Origin: Asterias amurensis
Taxonomy: Eukaryota; Echinodermata; Asteroidea; Forcipulatida; Asteriidae
Length of the DNA: 64,000 nucleotides
Direction: 5' to 3'
NCBI RefSeq assembly: GCF_032118995.1
Contig: NC_092661.1
Location: 1,986,501-2,050,500, forward strand
Each line of letters opens with the position of its first letter. The first letter of the stretch is position 1. Position numbers and translations under genes: made by a program. This document shows positions 11,579-22,503 of this stretch, one piece after another. Under the pieces are notes generated by a model, which saw only the letters and a list, made by a program, of their open reading frames with translations, ran no database searches and had not been told where the DNA came from.

Positions 11579-11755
11579 AGGGTCTGGGTATTTGTCGTGG
11601 TACACAAAAAACAATGTCCACAGATTTACATTAAACTACAGCACATCAGTAAGTATATATTTGAAGGTAATTCTTTTATTTTCTTCAAACGGTGTAATCT
11701 TAATGTATCTTTTGACATTGTGTTTGTGTACAAAAAGAACCCCACAATCCTTTAA
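11575..11755. mobile_element. Second TTAA element abutting the first
   Basis: It starts at the TTAA that closes the previous element (TTAAAGGGTCTGGGTATTTG) and ends ACAATCCTTTAA. It carries ACAATGTCCACAGATTTACA, shared with 35372-35737. Two families thus sit end to end on one TTAA. Confidence 0.65.
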
Positions 11756-12517
11756 ACCTTCATCGTACAAATTAGATCAATTATTTTTTTGTTCACGTCA
11801 AAAGAAAGTGTGTAACACTTACGTAGATTTTACAGGAATTTATGAAAAACCCATTTTAACAGTTTTCAAATGTTTTTAAACCGTGCTTGGAACATCTTAC
11901 GATAACCACTAAATACAATTAATCATTTAAACTTGTTATCTTCGGACTGCAATATTTCATTCTAAATTGTTATTATGTATTTTATTTGTTTATGTATTTT
12001 TGTGTAAGAACACAATATCCACGTACCACTGATGAAAATAATATGAGATCATATGATAAGCGAAGGTTCGGAAGCTGTATTCGTTTCAAAATAATATGAA
12101 GGTTTTTTTTACTGGACATTAGAGCTGACGTCATAGTCACATCACCTTGTATCACGTGACATTTAAATAATAAAGATTAATTTTTGAGATTCAATTATCT
12201 GTTTTTGTGTATGTCTTATTTGTGTCTTATTATTCTGTATAACATTCAGAATACCATAACATCAAAAATGCAGAAAGTAAACGCTTGCGGTGGCTTCATT
12301 ATTATTCATTGTTTATAGAGCGGCTAAAAGCCGAAATGTACAGTTACAAAAAAAACATTAAACATTTCATTACATAAAAAGAATGAAATATCAATTAAAT
12401 TGATTTCAGTAAAGAGTTAGGGAAAAGTAATTAGTGAATGCATTTTTAGAGTGCGTTGCAGCCTGCATGGTTATTGACCTTTGCCACGCAACATGACCAG
12501 AAAGAATGGTGTTTCTC

Positions 12518-12531
12518 ATTACCATGGCAAC
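12518..12531 (+). promoter_or_regulatory. RFX X-box-like motif before copy 3
   Basis: ATTACCATGGCAAC lies 108 bp before the ATG. It matches the motif of copy 5 exactly. Confidence 0.6.
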
Positions 12532-12639
12532 ATATTCCTCTGCAATTTAACTTGAACCGCGATTTTTCAGAAGTTTACTTAGTGGAAATAGATTATTATG
12601 TGGGTAGGGCAGCTAGTCATTTCAAACCAGAGTGAGAAT

Positions 12640-14463
12640 ATGGCAGTGCTGAGTGGTTTGATTTTTCTCTTCCTTGAGATTTTTCTTGAGGTTTCAGCAT
12701 CTTATAGTGTTAGTGGTCTTTACCGATGGGTCTGGTACCAGCCGGTAGAGCACAACGCCCTACTAGGCCAGTCCTTCATGAATATCTCGGGCATCTCTGC
12801 CGTCAGATGTTCAGTTCGGTGTCTCAGCCATCATGGATGTTTTTCTTTCAACTACGATCACACCAATCAAGTCTGTCAGATGAACAACACCAGTGCTGAA
12901 AATGTGTGTGACAACTTTCAAGGAATGCCGCATTTTTCGTATTACGACGCAACTGCAAAACCAATGACCTGTCAGGTATGTCTTTTTTAAAGGAACACGT
13001 TGCCTTGGATCGGACGAGTTGGTCAAAACAAAAGCATTTGTAACCGTTTTTTATAAAATGCATATGGTTGGAAAGATGTTTTAAAAGTAGAATACAATGA
13101 TCCACACAAGTTTGCCTCGAAATTGCGTGGTTTTCCTTCTACTGTGCGAACTAACATGGTCGGCCATTTATGGGAGTCAAAATTTTGACCCCCATAAATG
13201 GCCGACGTGTTAGTCGACGAGGTAAAAGGAAAACCACGCAATTTCGAGGCATGTTTGTGTGGATCAATGTATTCTACTTTTACAACATCTTTCTACCCAT
13301 ATGCATTTTATAAAAAACGGTTACAAACGCTTTTCAAAGACCAACTCGACCGATCCAAGGCAACGTGTTCCTTTAAATGCATTTCTCGTTTTCTAACGTT
13401 TTATTGTACGACTGACAAACTCAAAGCATTTTCCTATAAATTATATACATCAGTTACAATTGTGTTTGCTCTTATCTTGCTTAACAGAATAACTCTGTTT
13501 CTGGCAATGGAAAGTACGCTCATGGGGAGGCCTGTTGGGATTTCGGTGAGTATCAGATAATAGCATTTGTTTAAAGGCAGTGGACACTATTGGCACATCG
13601 ACACATTGTCAAAGATTAGCCTTCTCACTTGGTGTATCTCAACATATACATAAAGTAACTAACCTGTGAAAAATTGAGCTCAATCGGTCATCGAAGTTGC
13701 GAGATAATAATGAAAGAAGAAAACACCCTTGTCACACGAAGTTGTGTGCGTTTAGATGGTTGATTTCGAGACCTCAAGTTCGAAATCTGAGGTCTCGAAA
13801 TCAAATTCGTGGAAAATTACTTCTTTCTCAAAAACTATGGCACTTCAGAGGGTTTAAGGGTTAAACCAAAACTAGCATGGTGTAATAATGTTTATTGAGT
13901 TTTTCTACAATGTAGACAAAATGTGTTAAATAAAAATCCCCCGACCCAGAGACACTCGGTCTTGAGGATGGTTCGATCCCCGATGAGAGCCTCTCCGCGT
14001 CAAGTCTCTATAAATTCATTGAAGCATGGTGTCCTACGGTACCGGATACCAACCAATGGATACAGGTGGATTTAGGCAACCCGACCTACGTCACTGGGGT
14101 ACTCACACAAGGGCGTAACGGTGGAGCTGCCCAATGGGTGACGAAGTACAAGGTGCAGTTCGAACCGCCCTCACCGGCAGGTCTTGTTGATGTGAATGAC
14201 CAACTTTGTCAAACTCAGGTATGCTGATATAGCCTCCTTTGAATTTACTTTTTTCAGGATGATAAAAATACTTCTGAACGCTATAAACAATACGTTTGTC
14301 ATCTTCTTTCTAGATATTTGAAGGCAACACCGATAGAGACAGCATCGTGGAGAGGCGCTTCTTGAAGCCCGTCTTTGCGGTCAAGATTCGCATCGTGCCC
14401 GTTGCGTGGAATGGTTTCATCGCGCTGCGTTTCGAGCTGCTTGGCTGTAGAAAAGCTGTTTAA
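12640..14463 (+). CDS. PAN-F5/8C secreted protein, copy 3 (shortened F5/8C)
   Basis: Exons are 12640-12975, 13488-13545, 13950-14218 and 14314-14463, phases 0-1-0, 270 aa. The signal peptide and PAN exon are as in copy 2. Exon C is 60 nt shorter than in copy 2: after the opening ASS it reads LYKFIEAWCP, so about 20 residues including the AAGGRLN strand are gone while the frame is kept. Exon D ends CRKAV-stop, three residues longer than its paralogues. An in-frame ATG also exists at 12598, but only the 12640 ATG is conserved. The missing strand may unfold or re-shape the discoidin fold, so the gene may be an early pseudogene or a variant. Confidence 0.85.
12987..13376. mobile_element. 390-bp TTAA hairpin, GGAACACGTTGCC family
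   Basis: It begins TTAAAGGAACACGTTGCC and ends GGCAACGTGTTCCTTTAA, with arms of about 190 bp meeting at CAAAATTTTGA. It lies in the exon A-B intron of copy 3, just after the splice donor, and is almost identical to the element at 16489-16878. Confidence 0.85.
13571..13852 (+). mobile_element. GGCAGTGGACAC-family MITE, right part lost
   Basis: It starts TTAAAGGCAGTGGACAC and stops after CTTCAGAGGG; the last quarter and right TTAA are absent. Confidence 0.7.
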
Positions 14464-15480
14464 TGTTTTATTCAAATTGGTTAATTGTAAAATAAATATC
14501 CACGAAAATCATAACATCAAAATTTAGGTTTATTCATAACAGACCACAACCTTGATATCTATAGTTAAAAAAAAATCAGTTTATTTTTCAATGTGCAATC
14601 GTACCGGTGTCCAAGGGAATTCTGTCCGCCGGACATTATTTCCCCAATACATTATATGGGGACAGAATATTTCTATATGACAAATTATTGTGGGCTAAAG
14701 GAGGATGTTTCAAAAGAGGGCGCTATCAGTCAGAAGTAGCTACACAGTTTGCTGTATTGGGGGGGGGGGGGGCAAATCTCCGGGGACAGAACCTCCTATC
14801 ACAACGGCATAAGCATGTAAATATTTTACTCAGCGCTGTTAAAAAAAGAAAAAGAAAAAGATATTACAGCCAATTTGCGAACGACTGAATGTGCCTTTTA
14901 AAGATTTTTAAAGTTCTTATTATTGTTGCATTTGCCTGTACAAGTTAGTTTATAAATCTATGAATGCCCATCCTCGTTAAATTATGTTTTAGTTTTCTTT
15001 TTTAGAATACATTCCTTTAAAATTTTAGATCGAAGCGACAATTAATGTTGCAATTTATTTATACAAAAACATAGATTACAACTTAAAGGAACATTACAGA
15101 ATTGGGGGAAAATGGTCTTAGATCACAGATTTACATAAAACTTACACGGTCTTTTGATGGTAGTGTACAACATCTTACATCTTACATCTTACACGTCTTG
15201 ATGAGAGTTTGATGAGAAATAAATAAACTCATTTCCCATCTGTAGTTTATCGCTCAGTGAGCGTTTCTTTTCATTTTTTTAATCGATGTCATGCAATCGT
15301 GACCCAGATGGCCGATCGATCTTAACCTTAAACAGGTTTGTCAGTTTTATGTATATGGTGGATTACATAAAGTGCTTACACTGCCAGCAACTTTAGGTAC
15401 ACACAACCCATTACTCTCAGTAGTTAAGTTGATGCCGCGTTCTCAGCAGCATGTTTAAATGAGTGCGGTTGCATCAAGAC
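14464..15480. other. Gene-free spacer after copy 3
   Basis: The first 450 bp are a diverged version of the copy 1/2 3' flank, with a poly-G run near 14760. Near 15086 there is TTAAAGGAACATTACAGAATT, similar to sequence near 18535. No gene is seen. Confidence 0.5.
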
Positions 15481-15629
15481 AATAGGAGACTTTTGAACAC
15501 TAGGTGGCAGCAGACTTACCAGGTAAATTTCCATTGTTTTCGTAGTTCTGATGCATGCGCACATTACCGAGAACAGTGGGTTTTACCTGGTTAGTCTGCT
15601 GCCACCAAGCGTCCGGAAAGTCCCCTATT
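15481..15629. mobile_element. Foldback element, GGTGGCAGCAGACT family
   Basis: AATAGGAGACTTT and GGTGGCAGCAGACTTACC at the left return inverted at the right (GGTTAGTCTGCTGCCACC, AAGTCCCCTATT). Partial relatives are at 21375-21470 and near 31240. Confidence 0.75.
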
Positions 15630-16100
15630 AGCCTTGGTTTCAGGTCTGAGATCGCGGCTCTTCCTCTGCATGCATAGACCTTATGCCACAAAAACGACCC
15701 CACAATTATATTTGCTATCACGAGCCCCAAATTGATGGTAGGCTATTGATGGACGTTAATCAACAAGAGGGCTTTTGTTGTCATTGGGCAGATGCCCTTG
15801 CAGACTTTTTGCGATTTTTGTTCTAAAAAGATTTAGGCCCTAAGCAGATGCATAATTACATTTGAGTGCGAGGCGACTGTACCAAATTCCTCGCATTTTG
15901 TAGCATCTTGGCCAAAGTATAATACTTCAATTGTGTCTCTGCCCAACCGTTGCGTAATTTAATTATGTGGTTCTCGCATAGTATTATGAAACGTTTGCGC
16001 ATTTCACACCATCAAGGTTATGAAATTATGCTGAAAAGTAGTTCTCGTAAGGTTGCCTTATTTTTAAGTCAGGATCGTAGAAAAACGATTATTGTGTGTA

Positions 16101-16456
16101 TTAAAGGCACTGGACACTGTTGGTAATTACTAACAACAGTTGTTAGAATGACAACTTATTGGTGACGAGCAATGGAGGGCTGTTGAAAGTATAAAACATT
16201 GTGAGAATTGGCTCTCTTTGAAGTAACTTAGTTTTGAGAAAGAGGTAAATTCTCACTCAAGTAATGAAAGACTTCAGCGAGTCATTTTATTATGCATCTG
16301 AAAGCAAACAGAGTAATGGAACAAGGTTGTTTTGTTTTTCTTGCAAAATCGATAACAATTTGAGCCCAATTTTTCACAGTTTTTTATGCATGTGTTGGGA
16401 TACACCAAGTGGGAATTATGGTCATTGACATTACCGAATGTGTCCAGTGCCCTTAA
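16101..16456 (-). mobile_element. TTAA-flanked MITE, GGCACTGGACAC subfamily
   Basis: The ends are TTAAAGGCACTGGACACTG and GTGTCCAGTGCCCTTAA. The core is less like the main family and contains ATTATGCATCTGAAAGC, as do 40462-40739 and 46576-46960. Confidence 0.75.
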
Positions 16457-16488
16457 ATTCAGACCTTGCAAGGCAGCCTTGTTTTTAA

Positions 16489-16878
16489 TTAAAGGAACAC
16501 GTTGCCTTGGATCGGACGAGTTGGTCAAAACAAAAGCGTTTGTAACCGTTTTTTATAAAATGCATATGGTTGGAAAGATGTTTTAAAAGTAGAATACAAT
16601 GATCCACACAAGTTTGCCTCGAAATTGCGTGGTTTTCCTTCTACTGTGCGAACTAACATGGTCGGCCATTTATGGGAGTCAAAATTTTGACCCCCATAAA
16701 TGGCCGACGTGTTAGTCGACAAGGTTAAAGGAAAACCACGCAATTTCGAGGCATGTTTGTGTGGATCATTGTATTCTACTTTTACAACATCTTTCTACCC
16801 ATATGCATTTTATAAAAAACGGTTACAAACGCTTTTCAAAGACCAACTCGACCGATCCAAGGCAACGTGTTCCTTTAA
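16489..16878. mobile_element. 390-bp TTAA hairpin, GGAACACGTTGCC family
   Basis: It has the same length and almost the same sequence as 12987-13376, differing at only a few bases, in a different context (5' flank of copy 4). It is followed by a run of about 28 T near 16930. Confidence 0.85.
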
Positions 16879-16928
16879 GGATAGTAGAAAAAAAAAGTGT
16901 GTCTAAAGTTATAATGCAATTCAGATCG

Positions 16929-16959
<31 letters not shown>

Positions 16960-17034
16960 CAGCTAGAGCGTTTTTCAATCTGCATGGTTATTGAATTTTT
17001 GATGTTAAGTGTCCGGATTGAAGGATTTTTAGCC

Positions 17035-17048
17035 GTTGTCATGGCAAC
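17035..17048 (+). promoter_or_regulatory. RFX X-box-like motif before copy 4
   Basis: GTTGTCATGGCAAC, 119 bp before the ATG; the left half-site is one base off the consensus GTTACC. Confidence 0.5.
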
Positions 17049-17167
17049 GGGCTTCCGAATGCCTTGCAGTTTGATTTAAGCAACGATTTTCCAGTGGCCC
17101 AGTAATTGGGAGTAGATTATTGTTTCGGGATTCGGCAGCTCAACATTTCAAGCCATAGTATTAGAAA

Positions 17168-20100
17168 ATGGCCGTCTTGAGCAGTTTGATTTTTTTCTTG
17201 CTTGAGATGTTTCTTGAGGTTTCGGCGTCTTATAGTGTGAGTGGTCTTTACCGAGGGGTCTGGTACCAGCCGGTAGAGCACCACGCCCTGCTAGGCCAGT
17301 CCTTCATGAATATCTCGGGCATCTCTGCCGTCAGATGTTCAGTTCGGTGTCTCAGCCATCATGGATGTTTCTCATTCAACTACAATCACACCAATCAAGT
17401 TTGTCAGATGAACAACGCCAGTGATGAACACGTCTGTGAAAACCTTCAAGGAATGCTGAATGTGTCGTACTACGATGCAACTGCAAAACCAATGTCTTGT
17501 CAGGTACTTGTAAAATTCATTCATTTGGTGTTTTTTGTCACTTTATTTCATGACTGACAAAAATTAATGTTAAAATCATTTTCCTTTGTTAAAGACACTG
17601 GACACTATTGGTAATTATCAAAGACCAATCTTCTCACTTGGTGTATCTCAACATTATGCATAAATCAACAAACCTATGAAAGCTCAATTGGTAGTCGAAG
17701 TTGGGAGATAATAATGAAAGAAAAAACACCCTTGTCACACGAAGTTGTGTGCTTTCGGATTTTGAATGCTTGATTTCGAGACCTAGCGTTCCAAAGTTTC
17801 CCATTGTGTTTGTGTCTACCTTTTTCTCTCTACAGAATAATGTATCTAGCAATGTAAAGAGCGCCCCTTTGAAGGAATGTTGGGGTTTCGGTGAGTAATC
17901 AGATAATAATAATAATATCGAAGCCTTATATAGCTCACGTATCTACCACAAAAGGTACTCCGAGCGCTAAGTATGATATACAAACTGTCAGAAAGATGGG
18001 TTATTGCAGTGATGAATTCTGAGACCCAATTATGTAGCACCTTAAAAGGACACTTGTGTCCTTAAGCAATACACTTAACCATTGCTTCGTCCTTCGGATG
18101 ATGGGACGTCAAATTTAACATCTATTACACCTTAAAAGGGTTTACAAGATGCTAGAGCGCATACAGCAGCCACAGCCAGGAACACCGGGGCGAACTCCAT
18201 CTCTTTCCGATGAGTGCACTGGGTTCTTTTAACAAAATGGGACCAACGGCTTTACGTCCCATCCGAAGGACGAAGCAATGGTTAAGTGTCTTGCTTAAGG
18301 ACACAACTGTCACGGCTTGGGATTCGAACCCACACACTGCTGATCAGAATAGCATCAGTTTTAATTCCATTTTGAGTTACTAATTTTAAATGACAGGGCT
18401 TATCACATAAATATGATGATGAAGTTATGAATAAAAATGAAGTCACTTATTTTCTTGTTTGGTTTGAAGAAGAATATATGAATGTAAAAAAATAAAGAAA
18501 TTGTGTTTGATTTTGTAAAACATCTTACACTATTAAAAGGAACATTACAGAATCGTATTTTGCTAACAAAACAGTTGTTGGCAGTGTATCCGCCAAATAC
18601 ATACTGAAAACCTGTTGAAGTTTAGGGTCGATCGGCCAAATGAAAAACCGCCTACACATTTTGCATGACATCGATGCAATTTCTTTTTACTAAAACGCCC
18701 AAATTTCAATTGGGATATTAGTTCTATTTATTTCTTGTCAAATGACGTTTCAGACAGAAATATTTTAAGGGACTTTTTCTACTATCATCATCTTTACATC
18801 GTGTAAATTTTATGTAAATCTGTGATCTTCACGATGATGTTTTTATCGTGACAATTAATATTTTAAATTTGGAATTAAGGTGACAATAATGTTAGGAAGT
18901 TTCTGTTAGGTAATTTTTGCGGCAAGGAAGGATCTATTTGATTAATAAAATCTTGTATTTTTATTTACTCCCTGATCCAGAGAAACTCGGTCTTGAAGAT
19001 GGTTCGATCCCTGATGAGAGCCTCTCCGCATCAAGTAACTGGGAGGCAATTTTCTTCAGCATAGCAGCGGGTGGCCGTCTCAACAAGATACCGACTGGTA
19101 GTTACATAGGAGCATGGAGCCCCAGTGTAGCGGATACCAACCAGTGGATACAGGTTGATTTAGGCAACCCGACCTACGTCACTGGGGTACTCACACAGGG
19201 GCGTTATGGTAAATTTGCCCAGTGGGTGACAACGTACAAAGTGCAGTTCGAACCGCCCTCACCGGCAGGTCTTGTTGACGTGAAAGACAAACTTTGTCAA
19301 ACTCAGGTATGCTGATATTATTAAAGTCACATGGAAGTAGTATTTTTTCAAAATAAAGCTTTTGTCACTAAAATATGTGTTTGATGAGTGGAATATGAAT
19401 AAACAATTAACTAAGAGCTTAAACAAATAGTTTTAATGTTATTTACAAATTTGAAAATAAGCCCGACCGAGAGGGCGCTGTTCGTGACGTCAATCGAGGC
19501 GCGATGAATCGCATGCAGTGCCAACACAAGAGAGTGACGCTTGGCGCAAGCTAAAACATGCCCTCAAAGTTGAAACACTAGCCGATTTGTTCACGTTAGG
19601 CAAATGCTCCTTTAGGTTCGATACGTCTTTCAGGTACCTTCTTCGACTTCCCCACTAGCTGGAAAAATTGTTGGGATGGCGTCATGTTTTAGAAAAGAAC
19701 TTTTCTCTTCATGTCTAAATGTGTTGTGTATTCCTGATTCTCGAAGCACGACGGCTCGAAGTGTTTGCTGCACAGTGCTGGAAAAGACTTGCAAACTGAC
19801 CCGTCTTTAGTTGTTTTGCTGTACCAGCAGCAATACACCTGGTCGACATTGCCGGGAAAATGAAAAAAAAAAAAAAAACTTTTTCGAAACGTGCAAACTC
19901 ACGACTAGGACTTGAATGTACTTGCACGTACGTTTGATGCTCGATCGAGGCAGTTTGCCTCGATTGACGCCACAAAAGGGGCAGGCGGAGTCACCCCACA
20001 CAACTTTTTTTTCTTTTACATATAAATCGTTAAAAACAATTACTCAAAAATTTATGTTGTTGTTCATAAACATATACTCTAATGTTTGGAGAAAAACAAA

Positions 20101-20344
20101 TTCTATTTCCATGTGACTTTAATAGCCTCCTCTGATTAAAAAATAAACAAAATAATCGTTTTTACGCCTTCAATTAACAAAATGCTATTTATTCCCTTTC
20201 TAGATATTTAATGGCAACACCGATAAAAACAGCATCGTGGAAAGGCGCTTCTTCAAGCCCGTCTTGGCGGTCAAGATTCGCGTCGTGCCCGTTGAGTGGT
20301 ATGACTTCAACTGTCTGCGTTTTGAGTTGCTTGGCTGTAAATAA
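17168..20344 (+). CDS. PAN-F5/8C secreted protein, copy 4 (complete)
   Basis: Exons are 17168-17503, 17836-17890, 18981-19306 and 20204-20344, phases 0-1-0, 285 aa. The signal peptide (SSLIFFLLEMFLEVSASYS) and PAN cysteines are conserved. Variable segments are NWEAIFFSI, IPTGSYIGAWSPSVA, GRYGKFAQ and EWYDFNCL. The linker reads LKECWGF. Exon C has an extra cysteine (DKLCQTQ, shared with copy 3) and lost the SPAC cysteine (SPAG). The exon C-D intron is swollen to about 0.9 kb by a TTAA-flanked insertion at 19325-20118. Role as for copy 2. Confidence 0.9.
17589..17790 (+). mobile_element. GGCAGTGGACAC-family MITE, left half
   Basis: It begins TTAAAGACACTGGACAC and fades after TTGATTTCGAGACCT, just before exon B of copy 4. 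Confidence 0.65.
17905..18345 (-). mobile_element. tRNA-derived SINE, possibly two overlapping fragments
   Basis: On the - strand GGGTTCGAATCCCAAGCCGTG (B box) is followed by TTGTGTCCTTAAGCAAGACA and, at the far end, a TATATAAGGCTTCG terminus with an ATT tail (TAATAATAAT near 17905 on +). The motif CTTCGTCCTTCGGATGGGAC appears in both orientations, suggesting an inverted double insertion. Confidence 0.6.
19325..20118. mobile_element. TTAA-target insertion with AGTCACATGGAA ends
   Basis: TTAA at 19321-19324 and 20119-20122 brackets an element whose ends are perfect inverted copies over AGTCACATGGAA and imperfect for about 20 more bases. The same intron in copy 2 (near 9973) shows an uninterrupted TTAA at the matching place. 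No transposase is seen. The TTAA target is typical of piggyBac, although the ends lack its usual CCY start. Confidence 0.75.
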
Positions 20345-21540
20345 GTTACATGCAGTAAACGAAATATCGTCACTTTTAGAAAATTTGAGAAAATTTTAAA
20401 TTAAATTCAATTCAATTTGGTTCACTACAACAACAAAATCATAATATCTAAGTTCCGTGGTAAATGGCCATTCTGTGACGTATAACAACAACCTCAATCC
20501 CAATGCCCAATTGTGATCAGTACCGTAGTTTAATACCAATTTTTGATCTAACTGAGTCAATACCTCGCATTATTTTCTTCTTACAAATTTGACATCCGAT
20601 TGGTGCGGTATAAAAAGTGTTATATTTACTGGCTGTATTTTATACCTTATAATTAATTATATCTTTGAACATTATTATCCATAAGAGTACATTTTTTTTT
20701 AATTGTAACTCGACATGAAGCCCCTTTTATAATTACCTTGAACAGTTAATTGCCTCTTATTGGTCAAAACCCGATCACGTGGGGATGTTTTAACGGATGA
20801 TAAAGGACCGGCTTTGGGAAATAGTGAATAATTGGCCCCTTAACCAGTACACATTTCGTACAACTAGTTTGCGCTTTGCACTGTATCGCATGCTTTTATT
20901 TAGCCCTGGCGGCCTTACGCTTTCGTTAACAGCGCCAGCCGCCATCCCGCTGGTCATTACCACGAACGGATAACATTTTAAAGTGGTGAAGAATAATGAT
21001 TAATGTTGGTTTTACCCTAACACTGCATAGGCCTACTCAGTACTTTCCCGAGTCCTGTAATAAAACAAATCACAGGCATGTTACTCGGGTGGGATTCTAA
21101 CCTCCGACCCTTGCAATTCTAGAGCAGTGTCTTACCAACTAGACCACATAGACTGCCCAGTAGCTAGAGGCAGTTCGAATCCTATGTTTAAGCAGCGGGC
21201 ACCGCAACGATTCAATAGATGTTAAATTTGTATCGGGGATAATTAATTGTTGTATTACTCTGTACAACGTGTTAAGTTTGTGCTATATTATTATGATTGT
21301 CTACTGCTATTATCTTGTATAGAATAAATTAGTTTCAAAAGTTCTGCATTAATTGAGACTTTATATTAAATACCGGGTAAATTTCCATTGGTTACGTAGT
21401 TCTGAGCCTGCGCACATTACCGAATACAGTTGATTTTACCTGGTAAGTCTGCTGCCACCAAGCGTCCCAATTCGTCTTATTGGCTAAAAGTTTGTTCTGC
21501 TTCTCAGCGTATTTTAATAACATTACGAAAAACTATTGAA
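20345..21540. other. Gene-free spacer between copy 4 and the GPCR
   Basis: It holds AT-rich 3' flank, a tRNA-like SINE head (21055-21160, - strand) and a GGTAAATTTCCATTGG / CTGGTAAGTCTGCTGCCACC foldback remnant at 21375-21470. No gene is seen. Confidence 0.5.
21055..21160 (-). mobile_element. tRNA-like SINE head
   Basis: On the - strand GTGGTCTAGTTGGTAAGACA resembles an A box and GGTTAGAATCCCACCC a damaged B box, spaced as in a tRNA, but with no cloverleaf acceptor stem. Confidence 0.5.
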
Positions 21541-22503
21541 TTATGGTGTGATTTCAATTGGGCCAATCGATCTGTTGCAACTTGGAAATCTTTCTGAGAG
21601 AATTTTCTTAGCTTTTTGACGAAACAGCTTATTGAAGAGACAGTAGATGATGACATTGAACATACTGTTGCTGATTAGTAGCCATACTGTAATGAATTGC
21701 AGCCAACCTGGAATAGACATTCCCGGTAAAGACTTCACCACTTTAACTGTTAAAAAAGGTGTGTAACAGACAGCGTATGTCGAAGTAACAACAAGGAAAG
21801 TCTTGAGAGCTTTGTTGTCATGATTATTGTTTGCCTCATTGTTGCCATTTTGATTCAGTCGCTGTTCATGTTGGCGACTGATTTTAATCAATCGATAGTA
21901 AATACATGACATCAATATTGTTGGAAATATATCTCCAAAAAGTAGAGTTAACACCTCGGGATATGTTGGGGCGTTCACATATTCGCATGCTTGCAGTACA
22001 TGATTAAACTCTGCATAGCTTTCAGATGCAATTTTAGTAGCTAAACTGAAACATAAACCGAGAAACGCCAAAACAAGCACAAGCAGTTTTACCCGAAATC
22101 TGCTACACCACACAGGAAACTTGTAGGGTCGGGTTACAGCTAGAAACCGTTCAATGTTAAGACAAGTAATCGAAAGTACGGACATTCCAAAGCATAAATG
22201 AGTATAAATGACGACCACTTCGCAGCCCACACCACCAAAAGGCCAGCTGTCCAGAGCAGATGCTACAACACTGAGTGATGTGAAAATACCTATCATGAGG
22301 TCGGATACGGCCAGTGACGTCATCAGAACCTTGGTGCTGTCAGCTAAGTTGGTTACACGGCGTGTCACCGCAATTGAAAGAATATTCCCAGATATAATCA
22401 GCAGTGCAATGATGGCGATGAAACAAGTACGGAGTGCGATGAGGACTGGGGACAGACCGTCATAGTCTGTGGATGTAGAGTTTATATTATTCACAGAAGA
22501 CAT
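21541..22503 (-). CDS. Intronless class A (rhodopsin-family) GPCR, paralogue 1
   Basis: A single exon encodes 320 aa with seven hydrophobic segments. Landmarks: N-terminal Asn-Ser-Thr sequons, GN in TM1 (N40), SLAVSDL in TM2 (D68), C94 before TM3, IERF (E118-R119-F120) in the DRY position, CYTPF in TM6, and NSMFNVIIY in the NPxxY position of TM7. The third intracellular loop is Asn-rich (NQNGNNEANNNH). TM1-TM2 and the third loop are nearly identical to the GPCR at 45620, whereas TM3-TM5 and the second extracellular loop differ strongly. It acts in the plasma membrane. The ligand is not recognisable; amine or peptide receptor are both possible. It lies on the opposite strand to the PAN-F5/8C genes. 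Confidence 0.9.
   Translation of the reverse strand: MSSVNNINSTSTDYDGLSPVLIALRTCFIAIIALLIISGNILSIAVTRRVTNLADSTKVLMTSLAVSDLMIGIFTSLSVVASALDSWPFGGVGCEVVVIYTHLCFGMSVLSITCLNIERFLAVTRPYKFPVWCSRFRVKLLVLVLAFLGLCFSLATKIASESYAEFNHVLQACEYVNAPTYPEVLTLLFGDIFPTILMSCIYYRLIKISRQHEQRLNQNGNNEANNNHDNKALKTFLVVTSTYAVCYTPFLTVKVVKSLPGMSIPGWLQFITVWLLISNSMFNVIIYCLFNKLFRQKAKKILSERFPSCNRSIGPIEITP

Noticed and set aside
12598-12639. Upstream in-frame ATG for PAN-F5/8C copy 3
   Set aside because: The 14 extra residues are not conserved and would push the signal peptide inward; the ATG at 12640 matches all paralogues.
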